A DNA stretch of 64,000 nucleotides from Prostheceraeus crozeri (GCA_907163375.1 CAJQUW010001730.1:248001-312000), one strand, 5' to 3'; shown: positions 43,267 through 54,880, counted from the first letter of the stretch. Made by a program: numbers and translations. Notes: generated by a model from the sequence alone, not told the origin.

Positions 43267-44675
43267 GGCCCATCCCAATCAACGAATAAGATTATGTCTA
43301 TCTAAGGCATAATTAAAATTCATGTATCATGTATCATTACTTCACCTTGAGTTTTGTGACTATAAAACAATATTCTATCTGTTGGCGCAATTTTCCAAAG
43401 GAATTTATAAATCAAAAACCAGTTCTTCATGGCCTCGCTTGATCTCTATGTGAAAGACGTCAAGTGAATAAAACATCGAATGTTACGCTTAATAAAATCG
43501 GAAGATGATAAATAATGTTCAGCTACAATATCCGCCCAAAATCAAAACAGCCACCCCAATCAGCCGTTACACGACACTTATGTGAATGTACATTCAAAGA
43601 AAGCGCACTACAAGTCGAGAACTACTGTTTTTCGGTACACACGACAGCCAAGCAGCCTGCAATTCTAGCGCAGAGGCCTAGAAACATATTTTTCATAAAT
43701 ATACAAAGATGCTAGTGCAGATGTTTGAAGTACTTCGATGATATATTCAAATATTTGAATTCATAGATTTAATTGGTCTTGTGAAGGTTTCAGCTCCTTG
43801 AACGCATCAAAAGCGAGCCTGGTTGATGCACTAAGAAATCGCTACCTCATGAACTTACTTGCCAAGTTTTTCTCTCCAGACAATTACGATGCATCTCAGA
43901 TAGCGAAGTCTGCTATTCAATTATCACTTTAAAAACCCGTCGTCTGCATTGTAAGAAGAGATTGCGTCCGCTTTTGTTACATCCAGTTGTTCTGACTGTA
44001 TGAGAGCTTTATTGTTGAACTTGAAATGTAAAAGGTTTTGAATTTCAAGTCTGACTACGTTTTAATCCTGAAAGCAATCTTGTGTACAAGCATTGTGGAT
44101 TTTGAGAACATGTCTTTAGCAAATATATCATTTTGGTAATAAATAATGCATGACAGCGTTGAGACTTCGACTTTGACGATCTAAACAAGGAATTCGAAAG
44201 ATATTTGAGCCTCATTCCACCTTACATGCCTTCAGGCCTTTTCGGCTCCTAAATGTTTACATTTATTATTCTAACAACATATTGTGCAATTTCCCTCAGC
44301 GATTCGTCCGTTTTTCTAGCCTAGTCTAAGTGGGATGGTTAGTGCGCTGTCGGCTGTAACCCAATCCATCTTGGGGTAGAAATGCGCCCATGACAATTGC
44401 GCCCCATGCGCCCTCACAAATGTGACCCTTTGATTATGCGATCATCTTTCATATATCGAATAGAATGTTGGATATAAACTACTAGCACTTTTTGAATTAG
44501 AGACGATAACGTGAAGTGTAGCTATGTTAACAGCTTGATTTGACTTTGTCTGTTCACGCATAATTGTTACTGGTGCTGTGCATTGTTCTCTTTCCATCTC
44601 CGTTTCATCCACCGTTATTTGAAACCTTCCCTCGACCACTACCCTACCACACCTCTCTTAAGTTAAGCCTATTAG
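43267..44675. other. Stretch with no recognised gene
   Basis: Short frames only. No features were recognised up to the piggyBac derivative. Confidence 0.45.
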
Positions 44676-46545
44676 CCCATTAAACGCGGTGGCTGCCAGG
44701 TAACTTACCTCCGTGCATGCTTCTTTTTAACGGTGAAAACTCGTTTTTCGGATCATTTCTTTTTGACAAAACATAACTTAGAACGATGTTCAAAAATTGT
44801 GATGCGAAGCGACTTTTTCAATTTCGTCCATTTGGCGGGAAATTTAAATTGTTTTTCAAAATGGCGCAAAGAAATTCTTCGTTTTGGTAAGTTGAGCAAA
44901 ACATTCAATTTTGAACTTTCATATTCTCTTCGTGTCCATGTATGTTTCATTTGGAATATTTTCTAACTCTGTGCACCAGTCTGATATTGAAATTCGATTT
45001 AGTTTAGTGGCAATGCAGCAATACTTACTGGAATATATATATGCCATCGCGTAATCCGCTACTGTGAATGTCAGAATAAGTACATCTTTCAGATAAAAAA
45101 CCTCAGCGATTCATGCATGCGCTGTATGATCTAACTAACAATTGAGAGGATGAGATTATGATATAGCCGCTATGAGATGATGAAGACAGTGCAGAGACAG
45201 TGGTAAAGAGCACGAAGGTGGCCTTGACGATGATATATCAAGTAGGCCTAATTTGTACATGCACCTACAAATATGAACATGTCTCTCGAATGTCCTGTAG
45301 TGACACTTGTTTAACAGCTAACTTGTGAGCCATCAGTTTGTTTGGCTCTTCTACTATCTTGCATTAAGCAAGTTTTGTGCAAAGCATTGTAGGAAGTTAG
45401 TGACATGTGAGATCAGAATCTTTCTCAGTATAGGCCTACCCATGGTTTGAAAGCGATGAACACACTCTGACCACTCTTGCACCACCATTTGCTGAGCCTC
45501 GCAGTTGCTATTATTATAGCTTTCTGCTCCCAGTGTAAAACAGAATGTCAATATTTTGAAGACACAACATTTTATTATTTTCCTCTCTTGTGATGCAGGG
45601 TAAGAATGATTTTGAAAATTACACGATACATACGAAAGCTATTTTCAATAATTATATTTTATTTCAGAATAGCAACATATGGCGTCCACTGAAGTCAACG
45701 ATCATGGTATAGATGAGGAAGATGATTCTGAACTATAATAAAGATAAAAAAATAATTGCATAGGAGAAGCCGGACGTCAGAATTTATCGGTGGCAATGCG
45801 CAACGATGGTAGGCCTATAAACCATTGGAGAGTCACACCTAAGCAGCTGCGGCGCCTTGGTTAAAGGTCTTTCAGGAACGAAATGCTACAAATGCGTAGC
45901 GACAAGTGTTTCAAAGCATGCCACATTTGGTGACTTATTTCATGACGACATGAACTGTTGAGCAAAAACTCGTAAACAAGATCGTCGTTTTACAGAGCAA
46001 ATAAGGCCTACTCAGAAAATTACTGATACAAGAGCATGTGTGCAATGCATGTGTGTTTGTATGAGAGTTTTTGAAGCTATTATACACTGCTGTAGGATCT
46101 GTTTATCATGCAACAATAGAACAAACTACTTTTTGAGTAAAACTACAAGTAAATCTTATACGTATATTGTTCTCATCTGAATTCGATTTACATGTAGCCT
46201 ACATGTAGCTGAATAATGCATCAAGGCAGTTGATATGAATAAAAAATGTGTAAAATGAAATCTGAAATGCACAAGCAAGATGTTCGCACCAGAAAAATAG
46301 TTCTTATTGCAGTTTTATAAAGTTCAGTGCTTCAATTTTGCCTTTTATTAACATATCCAAAATTTACTACTTTTTAGCAGTGGTAGGACGCGATAGCATA
46401 TACTGTATATTAGCCATCTTCGAAATCGATCCGAAATGCTCGTATCCATCCTACGTGTGAAAATATTCATTTTTCGTAATGTTTCAACCTGTGTTCATTG
46501 ACGTAATTTGAAATATGCAAAGAAATCACAGCCGCGTTTAATGGG
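44676..46545 (+). mobile_element. Non-autonomous piggyBac-type element, 1,870 bp
   Basis: Terminal inverted repeats CCCATTAAACGCGG and CCGCGTTTAATGGG are perfect over 14 bp. The right flank is TTAA (46,546-46,549) and the left flank TTAG, a likely mutated TTAA. Ends beginning CCC next to TTAA are the piggyBac rule. No transposase is encoded apart from a possible acidic N-terminal remnant at 45,679. It appears to be an internally degraded derivative. Confidence 0.7.
45679..45738 (+). pseudogene. Possible piggyBac transposase start, 19 codons, acidic
   Basis: ATG in good context opens MASTEVNDHGIDEEDDSEL and stops. The acidic Ser/Asp/Glu start resembles PGBD N-termini such as the one at 36,042. 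A polypyrimidine-rich stretch ending TTTATTTCAG lies just upstream and could be a splice acceptor. It lies inside the 1,870-bp piggyBac-type element, which supports the reading, but the match is very short. Confidence 0.3.
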
Positions 46546-46549
46546 TTAA

Positions 46550-47914
46550 TGGAAAGGATGTGGTCTGGGTCATTATCACTTCTAGAGGTGGCGCGACATG
46601 ACTTTGTTGACGTAGTGCTGGTATCTGCTCAGACGATGAGGTCAGGCAAAGTCAGATCAAGCTGCTGACATCGCTACACCTCATGTTATCGTCTCTATTC
46701 AAAAAGTACTTGTCCGATTTGCATGAAATTCCACATGTAGGTAGAAAATATACTCAAAGTCTCTGAAATTTTGTGATGATTGATTTATTTCTGTGGATTG
46801 TAGATAAATTTGAAAACGTGGTGGGAGGTAACCCATAAGGACCAGACTATTCAATAAGTAATAACTACCAGTCATTTTACTTTTATATGAAAATAAAGAA
46901 CGTCTTTTAAATTTTGGATATATTATTCAACTTCAACCAGTTTCGATTGGAGGACAGTGAGATGAGCTACTTACTGGCCACAATCTTCGGCAGGAAGCGG
47001 TACATTTTAACAATTGTTTGGACCTATGGAAGTCGATTTTCTTCGCAATATTCGCATTTGGAAGTACTTTGACTTGCAAAATATCATTTCGCATGACGTA
47101 GGCCTCTGTTTTGCTTCTTTCATGTGCTTCTTTTCAATAGAATTCCCTTCACAAATGATTTTTTTAAGATCACCTTCTAGCCATTATCGCCTCTATGAAG
47201 TGAGACTCCGGAATTTGCGCACAAGTTGCTGCCATAATAAGCCTGTCGGAATGATAAAACAAAATGATTCATCACAGGGCAGGCTAAAATGGCAACTGTG
47301 AATGAAACTCGTAATAAGTAAAATTATCCATGTTTGTCAACTTTTTTCCTTAGAAACGATTTATCGCAAGGAATTAAAGCGCTGACAAGGGAATTTTTCA
47401 ACATTTCTGCAAGGCCTGTAGAGAATGTAGATATGATCCGATTGAAACTAAATCAGAATAAGGATTAACCGAAACTGCGTCTCCTTAGAATCATTTTGTC
47501 GAATATTTCCCAGCAAGATTAAAGAATGACATTCCGCTAAGATATTTCAAAGAATTTTCATTGAGAATGGGAAGATGATGTTTTTGTACTTGAGAAACCG
47601 GCAGTTACACTTCATTCCACTTTCCAAAGGAATCAGAAATGAGAAAATGACAAATTCTACTCACGCGATCATTACAACTGAAGTTTTTTATTGATCATCA
47701 AATGTGAATCTCATTGAAAACTAATTCTGCATCATTATCCAACAATTTATCATATTTTCCATTTAATAGTTATAGAGGATGCTTAGACAAGTAACCTGGC
47801 AATTGGCCTGCGTGAAGCGCCTCAATCTCGGATGCGGTATTAAGTGATTGCAGAAAGCAGTCCGCCCTCCACGTGCCTGCGTTAAAGCAGTGCCTTCCTG
47901 GCTAATTCACGCTA
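46550..47914. other. Stretch with no recognised gene
   Basis: Short frames only. No features were recognised between the piggyBac element and the tRNA-hammerhead composite. Confidence 0.45.
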
Positions 47915-47924
47915 TCAACAGATG

Positions 47925-47995
47925 GTCCGGTGGCCTTGTGGTTAGAGGGTATGCTTGCACGTCCTCTAGCTCCAACGTCGCTGGTTCAAACCTAC
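47925..47995 (+). promoter_or_regulatory. tRNA-like region with Pol III A and B boxes
   Basis: TGGCCTTGTGG at 47,931-47,941 matches the A-box consensus in 10 of 11 positions. GGTTCAAACCT at 47,983-47,993 matches the B box in 10 of 11. Spacing of about 41 nt between the boxes is normal for a tRNA. The D-arm can pair (CCT/AGG), but no proper anticodon or acceptor stem forms, so this is tRNA-derived and not a tRNA gene. Confidence 0.65.
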
Positions 47996-48037
47996 CCACG
48001 ACTGATGATGCCCAGCAGGCCGAAACATGTCTCGTGG
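47996..48037 (+). ncRNA. Type I hammerhead ribozyme, near-canonical
   Basis: Stem I is CCACGA (47,996-48,001) with TCGTGG (48,032-48,037), six perfect pairs. The core CTGATGA is at 48,002-48,008. Stem II is GCC/GGC (48,010-12, 48,018-20) with loop CAGCA and a T-C mismatch next to the core. Core GAAA is at 48,022-48,025. Stem III is minimal, a C-G pair with a 2-nt loop, followed by T and C, giving a GTC cleavage site after 48,031. All core positions match the consensus. So short a stem III usually means activity as a dimer, as in newt satellite and PLE hammerheads. Confidence 0.8.
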
Positions 48038-48053
48038 TGGTTGCATCTGTTGA

Positions 48054-48597
48054 GATTTGATAAAGTTGTAGAGAAATGATGTGATCTTTTGTTGGAAATT
48101 TTATTCCTGAAAACTTCCATGCGTCATCTTAACACTATTTGCCTCACGGGAGGGCTTCTTATCTCATGCTGAAAAGAATAATGGTTTGAAGGTCTCCTTC
48201 AGTGACTTTCGCATGGAAAGGCATTTACTGAGACAAGCACATCATTGCGCTAATCTGACCATGCTGCATGAATCCATGGAGATCGCTTTGCATTGTTCAG
48301 AATAATAAAAAAGATCACTATTCGCACACTTCGGCATTGTTCTTTGCTTGCATTTGCATTGACCTGTAATTTTCTTTCCCATAAAGTTTCTTGCTACCTG
48401 AGCATGTAAGATTGACTTGGCTACTTGAAGCCAATCAAACTTCATTGATTGTAAGGAAAACGAGAGTAAATATTGTACATATGTGATGTATATGATGCAT
48501 AACAAATAGGCCTACTATGAAATCAAATAAAATGCACAGAGTTCATACTGCACCACCAATTCAAATGTCTGTTAGAGAAACGGAGGCGTTGAGCACA
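48054..48597. other. Stretch with no recognised gene
   Basis: No coding or repeat signal was recognised. It separates the tRNA-hammerhead unit from the minus-strand ORF. Confidence 0.4.
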
Positions 48598-49130
48598 CTA
48601 TTCTGATAAATCTGAATGCCGTTTCGTGAACATATACTTATAGATATTTTGACGATACCGTTTGTCCAAACGGAAATCCGTCAGCATATTCCGAATCGGC
48701 GTCTCTTGTTGAACATATCGATTGGAAAACAGCCTTGAACGTCGTAGTCTAATCTTTCTTCGCAAGGATTCCTCGCTATTTGACAATATGGCGGATTGCT
48801 CCCCTTTGAGACTTATTTCCTTTGCTCTAGGACGCTGCACCTCATTTAGATTCAATTGATCACTGGAGACACTTGCTTCAAATAGCGGAGTATCGATATC
48901 AAATACAGATGGGAATGTTCCCTCTTCACTGTGTACAACGCTCATGCGAGTTTTCTCTTTTTCAGTGTCGATGGAGGCAAAGACCAAATCCTCCTCGGAG
49001 TAGTCCTTAAACTGAAATTTGCCAAACGTCAGAATGAACAGGACGATGATGATGCCACCATATACAATAACAAAGAAATATTGATTTTCATACATGGTTT
49101 GCAATGCTCTGTCAGTGATCTTCCCTGGAA
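48598..49130 (-). CDS. Single-pass membrane protein exon, possibly host; KCNE-like at best
   Basis: On the minus strand a frame follows a possible splice acceptor (AAAAATACAG near 49,131) with IPGKITDRALQTMYENQ. A transmembrane helix comes next, YFFVIVYGGIIIVLFILTFG, then a basic-acidic juxtamembrane segment KFQFKDYSEEDLVFASIDTE and a 120-residue cytoplasmic-type tail with many Arg, Ser and Glu. One helix plus a short charged tail recalls KCNE potassium-channel beta subunits, but no diagnostic motif is present. The codon texture is more protein-like than its surroundings, and it is the best candidate for a host coding exon here. The in-frame ATG is at about residue 4 of the TTG-opened frame. 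Confidence 0.35.
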
Positions 49131-50565
49131 TCTGTATTTTTATTCAGCCTCCATGTTGGATCGTGGATGCCAAGTACACAGACTTACAGATTTCAACTCA
49201 TTAAGCAGACTTCCATGACCATAGGCCTCGAAGTGTCTGATGTTGAGATATCCACAGAAGTTCTCTACGCCGCATAGGTTGCAGAGTATCCACTATAATT
49301 GAACGTATGAAAGAACTATGTTATTTGAAGCACGAAACAAAATGCTATGATATGAAAAATGCCTCAGAGCTCTTCTGAAGGACAATATCATAGAAATTAA
49401 CAAAACCATAGAAAACCATATCTACTTCTATGGACAAGATACATTTTCGTGGATATAATTACATTGGTAATAGGACATTTGCCATAGATTTGGAAAAAGG
49501 CTATTTCATGAATCCAACGGACAAGAAAATCGTAGAAATCAGAGGCCGCGAATGTTTCATAGAATGTCTATTTACTGCATAATATTAAGTTCTTGCTCTA
49601 GTGCGAAGAACTGTAATGATATGTAATATTATCATATAATAATATAGTATTAATATCATGTTACTATTTTATAATGCTAATCAGGATTGGAATTAGCCGA
49701 TCGGTCATTCTAATTAAGCCCATGTCAACGATTGACGAAATTTATTTTAGAATCAGTTATCTAGTCAGTGAAAATAAAATTGCAACATTTTAGAAGCATG
49801 ACAACATAATTTTTGTGATGCAAATATTGCGAATCACTTCTTGAAAATTATTCATCAAATCATTGTCAAAGCGGCTGGCAGAATCAGCATTTTAGGCACT
49901 TGGAATGACCGCTGCATCGCATGAGGAGAATTTATTAATTTTTGTAATTTCTGTTTTTCCTAACAGACACAGCTATATGGAAGTACGAGTACATTTATAA
50001 GTTTTAGATGTAAAAGTCAATTCATCACTGAGTTCACATCTGTATCTGCTTGGGGATTCTGATTGTAGATTAAATTTGGTTCTTCGTAATGAGTACCTAA
50101 AGTTTTCATAGTTGCTTTTACGACAGAAAGGCCACGTCGATATAATGATCATGCGCCAAATTCATAGACAATCATCTATTCAGTCTTAGTTCTAGTTTCA
50201 ATCATCACTCGATCTCAAATAAAGTTTCCGGAATCGCATGCTCTCGCATAAATGAATTAAGAATTATGTGGTCGCTAGACTGTCAATCGCAAAAGTATTC
50301 CATAGCTTCAATTAGTTATTCTTAGTCAATCTTTTTCATACACGTTCAAATTATATTATCAAAGTACGAATATTTGTCAAATTATCTGATAGAGGATCAA
50401 TTTGGACTGAAATTCATGAAAATCAGCGTCGTTGCGCTTCATCGGAAAATCGAAGGATGTTCAACGGTCTAGGTTGAGCACCTGCCAGTCTTAATAAATA
50501 GGTTTCAAAGATGCTTAGTTCCGAACGCCAACGCTAAAAACTTGGCCGGTTCCAACCCTTATATG
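49131..50565. other. Stretch with no recognised gene
   Basis: AT-rich sequence with no recognised coding or repeat features. It could be intron if the ORF at 48.6-49.1 kb is an exon. Confidence 0.4.
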
Positions 50566-51015
50566 TAAAATATTTATAATGATATAGTATAACATAATTT
50601 ATAATATAATGTAATTTATTATAATATAATACGATAATAATATAATACAATGTGATGTAACATGATATAAAGTAACATAGTACAGTGTAATATAGTGTAA
50701 TATAATGAAATGAAATAAGTATAACATAATATAGTGTAGGACAATATAATGAGAAATATAATTTAATGCAATGTAATATAATGTAATTTATTATAATATA
50801 ATACGATAATAATATAATACAATGTGATGTAACATGATATAAAGTAACATAGTACAGTGTAATATAATGAAATGAAATAAGTATAACATAATACAATATG
50901 ATGTAATATAGTGTAGGACAATATAATGAAAAATGCAATTTAATGCAATGTAATATAATGTAATTTAATATAGTATTTTATAGTATAACATAGTGTAATA
51001 TAATATAATGTTGAA
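50566..51015. repeat. AT-rich satellite block (TAATATAATG-type) with a 168-bp higher-order repeat
   Basis: Variants of TAATATAATG fill the block. A stretch starting TGTAATTTATTATAATATAA occurs at 50,611 and again at 50,779 in nearly the same form, giving a 168-bp period. A minus-strand open frame of Tyr/Ile/Leu across it is a product of composition, not a gene. Confidence 0.8.
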
Positions 51016-51638
51016 CTCAATGAGTTCAATACATGCATGTAGATTGTAAAGCAAGAACCACTTTTTTGTAAAGCAAGAATGGACTGCTAAAAATGCAAAT
51101 AAACTACATTATCATTCATTCACTTGCCGGTGAACTCATTGTCTTGCTAGAGAAGACATGAAACCCTTCGGTTGAGTCCTGTGTTCAAAATAACAGAGAA
51201 AAACCGCTCAGCTATTTCCCAGCGCGTTGGGAATTGAGCTTCAGTTGAAATCGATTATCGACTGCTGAAGGTTTTATGAAATTGAACATCAGAGTCTTCA
51301 TTTGGATAATGTATTCTCAGTGCATTGACTTCAATTACACTGTATGCTAAACCGCAATGTACTAACTGCTTCACATCCAAAAAAGTATATGAACTATTCA
51401 GAAGTAAATAAATATTTCAAAAATGGTAAAACCAAATGAACTCTCGCAACATAGACTGGACAGAAGAGAAAATACGCGACTTATGTACACCTAACACAAT
51501 TGATTCGAAGGAACAATATCTAAAAAAGTTCAACAATAAATACACTAAAAATGAATCAAATTAATCGATATTCTCGACAAAGTAATTTCATTCATTTTTC
51601 ATGCTGCGATTTTCATAATTCCGCTTCTTTTCAGCTTC
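51016..51638. other. Stretch with no recognised gene
   Basis: No features recognised. It may contain unrecognisable N-terminal remains of the PLE that follows. Confidence 0.4.
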
Positions 51639-53225
51639 GTGTTGAGCTATTATATCATGATAAATCTTCTTCATCATGATAAACTTCTTTTGTTATTGCG
51701 CCACTTGACAAAGCGGCTAATAATTTTGCCGCTATTTCTAAAGAAACTCATATATGAATATCATGTTAGAAGAATTAGGTTTCGAATTGCAAAGTTTGAC
51801 GCCTGTGGGCAATATAACATATTCTGTTTCTTCGGAAAGATTGTGGAAGTTGTAGAACGGCACTGTTCTTTTATTAAGTCTTTTAGCATAAATTGTTGTG
51901 ATGATTGTAAAAAGTTTCCGAATTTGTTTTGTATCCCTAAGTTTCACAAATCTCCTTATAAGTTCAGGTTCATAGCTGGAGCACGCAAATGTGCGAGTAC
52001 GCAATTGTCTATTGTTCTTAATAATGGCCTGTCGTTGATATGAGACTTTTTTTAGACTTTATTGTGAAACCATAAGAAAGAATATTGGTTTCCGTTGTTT
52101 TTGGAGTGCAAAGTCGACTGAAGAATGTTTACATGCAGCAAATAATAGTGATGTCTTTTCAATAAAAGTTTACGATTTTTCTACGTTGTATACCAACCTC
52201 TACCATGATGATATTATTGTACATTTGTTTGAAATATTGGAGTTAGTTTTCAACTCCAAGCCAAGAAAATTCCTATGATTTGGCTTTAATGACATTTTTT
52301 GCTTGTAAAACATGAAATTATATTTGTTTTAGTTTGGGAAAGTTTAAAGCCGCAATTAAGTTTGTTATTTCGGAGGTTTTTGTTGTTTTCGGTGGCTTAG
52401 TGTTTAAACAAGAAAAGGTATACCTATGGGGGTAACTGTAGTCTATTATTGGCTGATTTGATTTTGTGTCACTATGAGTTTGTTCTCATGAAGTCATTGT
52501 TTTCGGATAAGTTTGGACTAGCTACACTGTTGTCGAACACCACACGTTACATAGATAATATCTGTTTGTTCAACTATCAACATTTCGATACTTTGTTAAC
52601 TAGAATTTATCCCCCTGATTTGAAAGCAGACAGAAATGAGACCAATAACACGTCCGTTCAATACCTTGGTGTTAAGTTGAGCGTTAATCATGATGGATTG
52701 CACACATTCGTTTTTCATAGAGTGGAACAATTTTCTTTTAATTTTATAATATTTGCTTTTACGGAAAGTCTTCTTCCTCTTCATATCAGTGCGAATGTAT
52801 TTGCCAGTCAAGTTTTAAGGTATCTAAAAATTTTTTCGGATCTGCAGTATGCCATTGCCACAGTTAAAAGTACTTTTGATATTTTCGTGAAGCGTGGTTA
52901 TAAAGCTTGTAAACTTATAAAGTGTATTGAGAGATGGTAAAATATGCACATTTTTGTTTTATTCAAGTTTGGTTTACATTCTGCCAATGAGTTATCTATC
53001 CTGTGTGGCTTTGGTTAAAGTTGTTATCGATAGTGTTACTGTGTATGGGGTCCGCCAGCTAGGGTTTGAGCGTACAATATGTTAAAGGACCCGAAACGCG
53101 ACCTAGCTGGCCATCTTGTTGATGAGCCTCTTCTTTTCGATTTTTGTTAGCCTTTCTGGACTGTTCACATCTTGTTTATTTCGTTTTATTGTTATGTGCG
53201 CCTATTGTTTTATTTTTTATATGTA
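51639..53225 (+). mobile_element. Penelope-like element, broken, RT region preserved in part
   Basis: The upper part has NLFCIPKFHKSPYKFRFIAG followed by ARKCASTQLS, the hallmark of PLE reverse transcriptase. The middle has a GGLVFKQ phrase and a G-N-C-S-x-L-L-A-D-L turn. The later part has RYIDNICLFN, the Y-x-D-D/N region, and an IYPPDLKADRNETNNTSVQY then LGVKLSVNHDG segment. No GIY-YIG domain is seen before the 3' region, although PLE GIY-YIG scraps exist at 22.5 and 38.7 kb. The copy has several breaks. The 3' side carries a structured RNA motif. Confidence 0.75.
53047..53111 (+). ncRNA. Nested pseudoknot RNA motif, copy A, 3' side of the PLE
   Basis: P1: GGGTCC (53,048-53,053) with GGACCC (53,087-53,092). 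P2: GCCAGCTAGG (53,054-53,063) with CCTAGCTGGC (53,102-53,111). The two stems interleave, so the fold is a pseudoknot. Between P2 and the second P1 strand lies GTTTGAGCGT plus 13 nt. Between P1 and P2 second strands is the 9-nt GAAACGCGA. GCGT (53,070) can also pair with ACGC (53,096). Strand order is that of HDV-like ribozymes, but the core does not match that consensus cleanly. Confidence 0.6.
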
Positions 53226-53894
53226 CACTGTAAATCGCTCAATACCAATCACATGCATAACAAAAAATTGAATGATGTCTAAAGTATGTTGATTTAAGGC
53301 CTTTGTCAATAAAGATCACACTAATGTTGCATGGTAGGCCTACTTGCTACTTTTTTGTAAGTAGTGAGATAATGACATTCATGAGTCAAACTTATAATAC
53401 TGATACATGTAAGTCTACGGCATTTCATTAATAATCAATCACTATTAAACCATCAACAATTATGAATTATGTAATCTTGAAATTAAGCATATTATCAATC
53501 CGAAATAGAAACACATTATAATTCATCAACGCAAAAATGAGTTGATATTAATCAACTTGGTTCATAAAGTGGATCTAACCAAGCGTCATGCTAGGCAAGT
53601 AGTAACGACGACATAACCATACTCGTAGAGTCGTACGAATGAGGAAGAATTTGCATCGGATCTCGTATATAAAACATGCCAACAACTCGTATTTCAGTGT
53701 AAAACAGCCAATCACATTTAGAAGAGTTCGTATCGCTACATGCCAATCACATACGAAAGTAAGTGAGGCTTCGTATGAAAAACATACCAGATCTCTGTAA
53801 ACGTACGATAATCTCGTATCAAATGTTAGTTTCAAATTGTACTTGAATTTGGTACATGTTTGTATGTAATTTTCGTATCCAGCGATTTACAGTG
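53226..53894. mobile_element. MITE with CACTGTAAATCGCT termini, TA target duplication, 669 bp
   Basis: Perfect 14-bp inverted ends CACTGTAAATCGCT and AGCGATTTACAGTG are flanked by TA on both sides. The interior is non-coding and holds many TCGTA/TACGA words. It sits about 115 bp downstream of the RNA motif, in what may be the PLE 3' region. It is the longest member of the CACTGTAA family in this window. Confidence 0.8.
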
Positions 53895-54342
53895 TAGGAG
53901 TGTGCAAGTATCTAATTACCCGTTGACCGGCGTGAACACCTATCAGTCCTTTGTAGGACTAACATTATTAACTATTGTGTATGTACATTAACCTGACTTT
54001 TTCCTTGATCAAGTATGATGAAGAGTGGGGATTGGTTTATGTCAAAGAAGCATCTATCAAATGCTGTCAACGCTCCTCGAAACTGTTTCATATCCCGAAT
54101 CACAAGCTTACCCACAAGAACAAATGCAATGATGTTCAGAAACGTCTACATTTGAAGCCTCTTTCTCAGACGAGTGTTAAAGAGAAACGCTTGTCGGTAT
54201 CAATGATTCATAGATCTTCCGGGAGATATCAAGGATTGTTTATGACAGCAGAATGCTCCTGCACTGACAAATCTTGGAATCATATGCACCTTGTCTTCAC
54301 TTATTATTGAGATTAATTTCTCGCCGATCGACTGAAAATGAA
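53895..54342. other. Stretch with no recognised gene
   Basis: Only short frames of uncertain meaning were found between the MITE and the minus-strand ORFs. Confidence 0.4.
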
Positions 54343-54880
54343 TTATGGTTTTGGCATGCCATGCACAATGATTTGGAGATCTTTGCGAAGGATGCTTTGA
54401 GTGCATGTGATGATAAACAATGGTTCTCCAATCATCTTGGGATCTACATGTACCTTCAATGCCGCTTTCTCTTTGGGGAGGAATAGCATTGTCTTATAGC
54501 AAATCAAATTTACGCAAATTTCCTGCAATCCTTTTTGTATCGGTTGTAAAACATCGTGGTCAGTTTCAAGCAATGTGAATATCGTTCTGCACATCATTTT
54601 TCAAGTCCCTTTCTCATTATACTACTTTTAATCACTTTGTTAGATGCACTGTGTGCGCAGTATGAAGCATCATTCTATCACTGCCATCCACTTCAATGCC
54701 TTCCATGCAATTGAGTGCCAACAGAGCATAGGTGTGAAAATGTGCTAATTTTAGGCTTACATGCTTGCCCAAACCTCTTTGTTGATAAATAATGTGAGCA
54801 ATATCAAACAAAATTTTCGAAGTTGTCTGTAGAAGATATCCATCATGTGTGTTAGATATTCCGTTTAATACGCTTTCCAA
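54343..54880 (-). CDS. Two neighbouring minus-strand ORFs of unknown identity
   Basis: The first frame (54,880-54,632) reads ISNTHDGYLLQTTSKILFDI, then GKHVSLKLAHFHTYALLALN and CMEGIEVDGSDRMMLHTAH. The second (54,597-54,343) reads LLETDHDVLQPIQKGLQEIC and later VHVDPKMIGEPLFIITC. Both look more protein-like than random frames and could be exons or pieces of a decayed element. No family was recognised. They are listed because nothing else explains them. Confidence 0.2.

Larger units (their letters stand above)
47915..48053 (+). mobile_element. SINE/retrozyme-like composite: tRNA-derived Pol III promoter joined to a hammerhead ribozyme
   Basis: A 139-bp segment is bounded by a perfect 10-bp inverted repeat, TCAACAGATG (47,915) and CATCTGTTGA (48,044). 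Inside lie an A box, a B box and, directly after, a complete type I hammerhead. Schistosome Sm-alpha elements are a known precedent for a Pol III-driven SINE-like unit with a hammerhead. No tail or target duplication was found. Only one copy is seen in this window. Confidence 0.65.

Noticed and set aside
50534-50938. 134-codon Tyr/Ile/Leu-rich frame on the minus strand
   Set aside because: It is a by-product of the TAATATAATG satellite and contains only a few amino-acid types.
53047-53111. Reading the PLE motif as a standard hammerhead
   Set aside because: GAAAC and the perfect stem I-like pairing fit, but CTGATGA is replaced by GTTTGAG, and the strand that pairs with GGACCC lies outside stem I instead of after the core. 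The covariation supports a pseudoknot.
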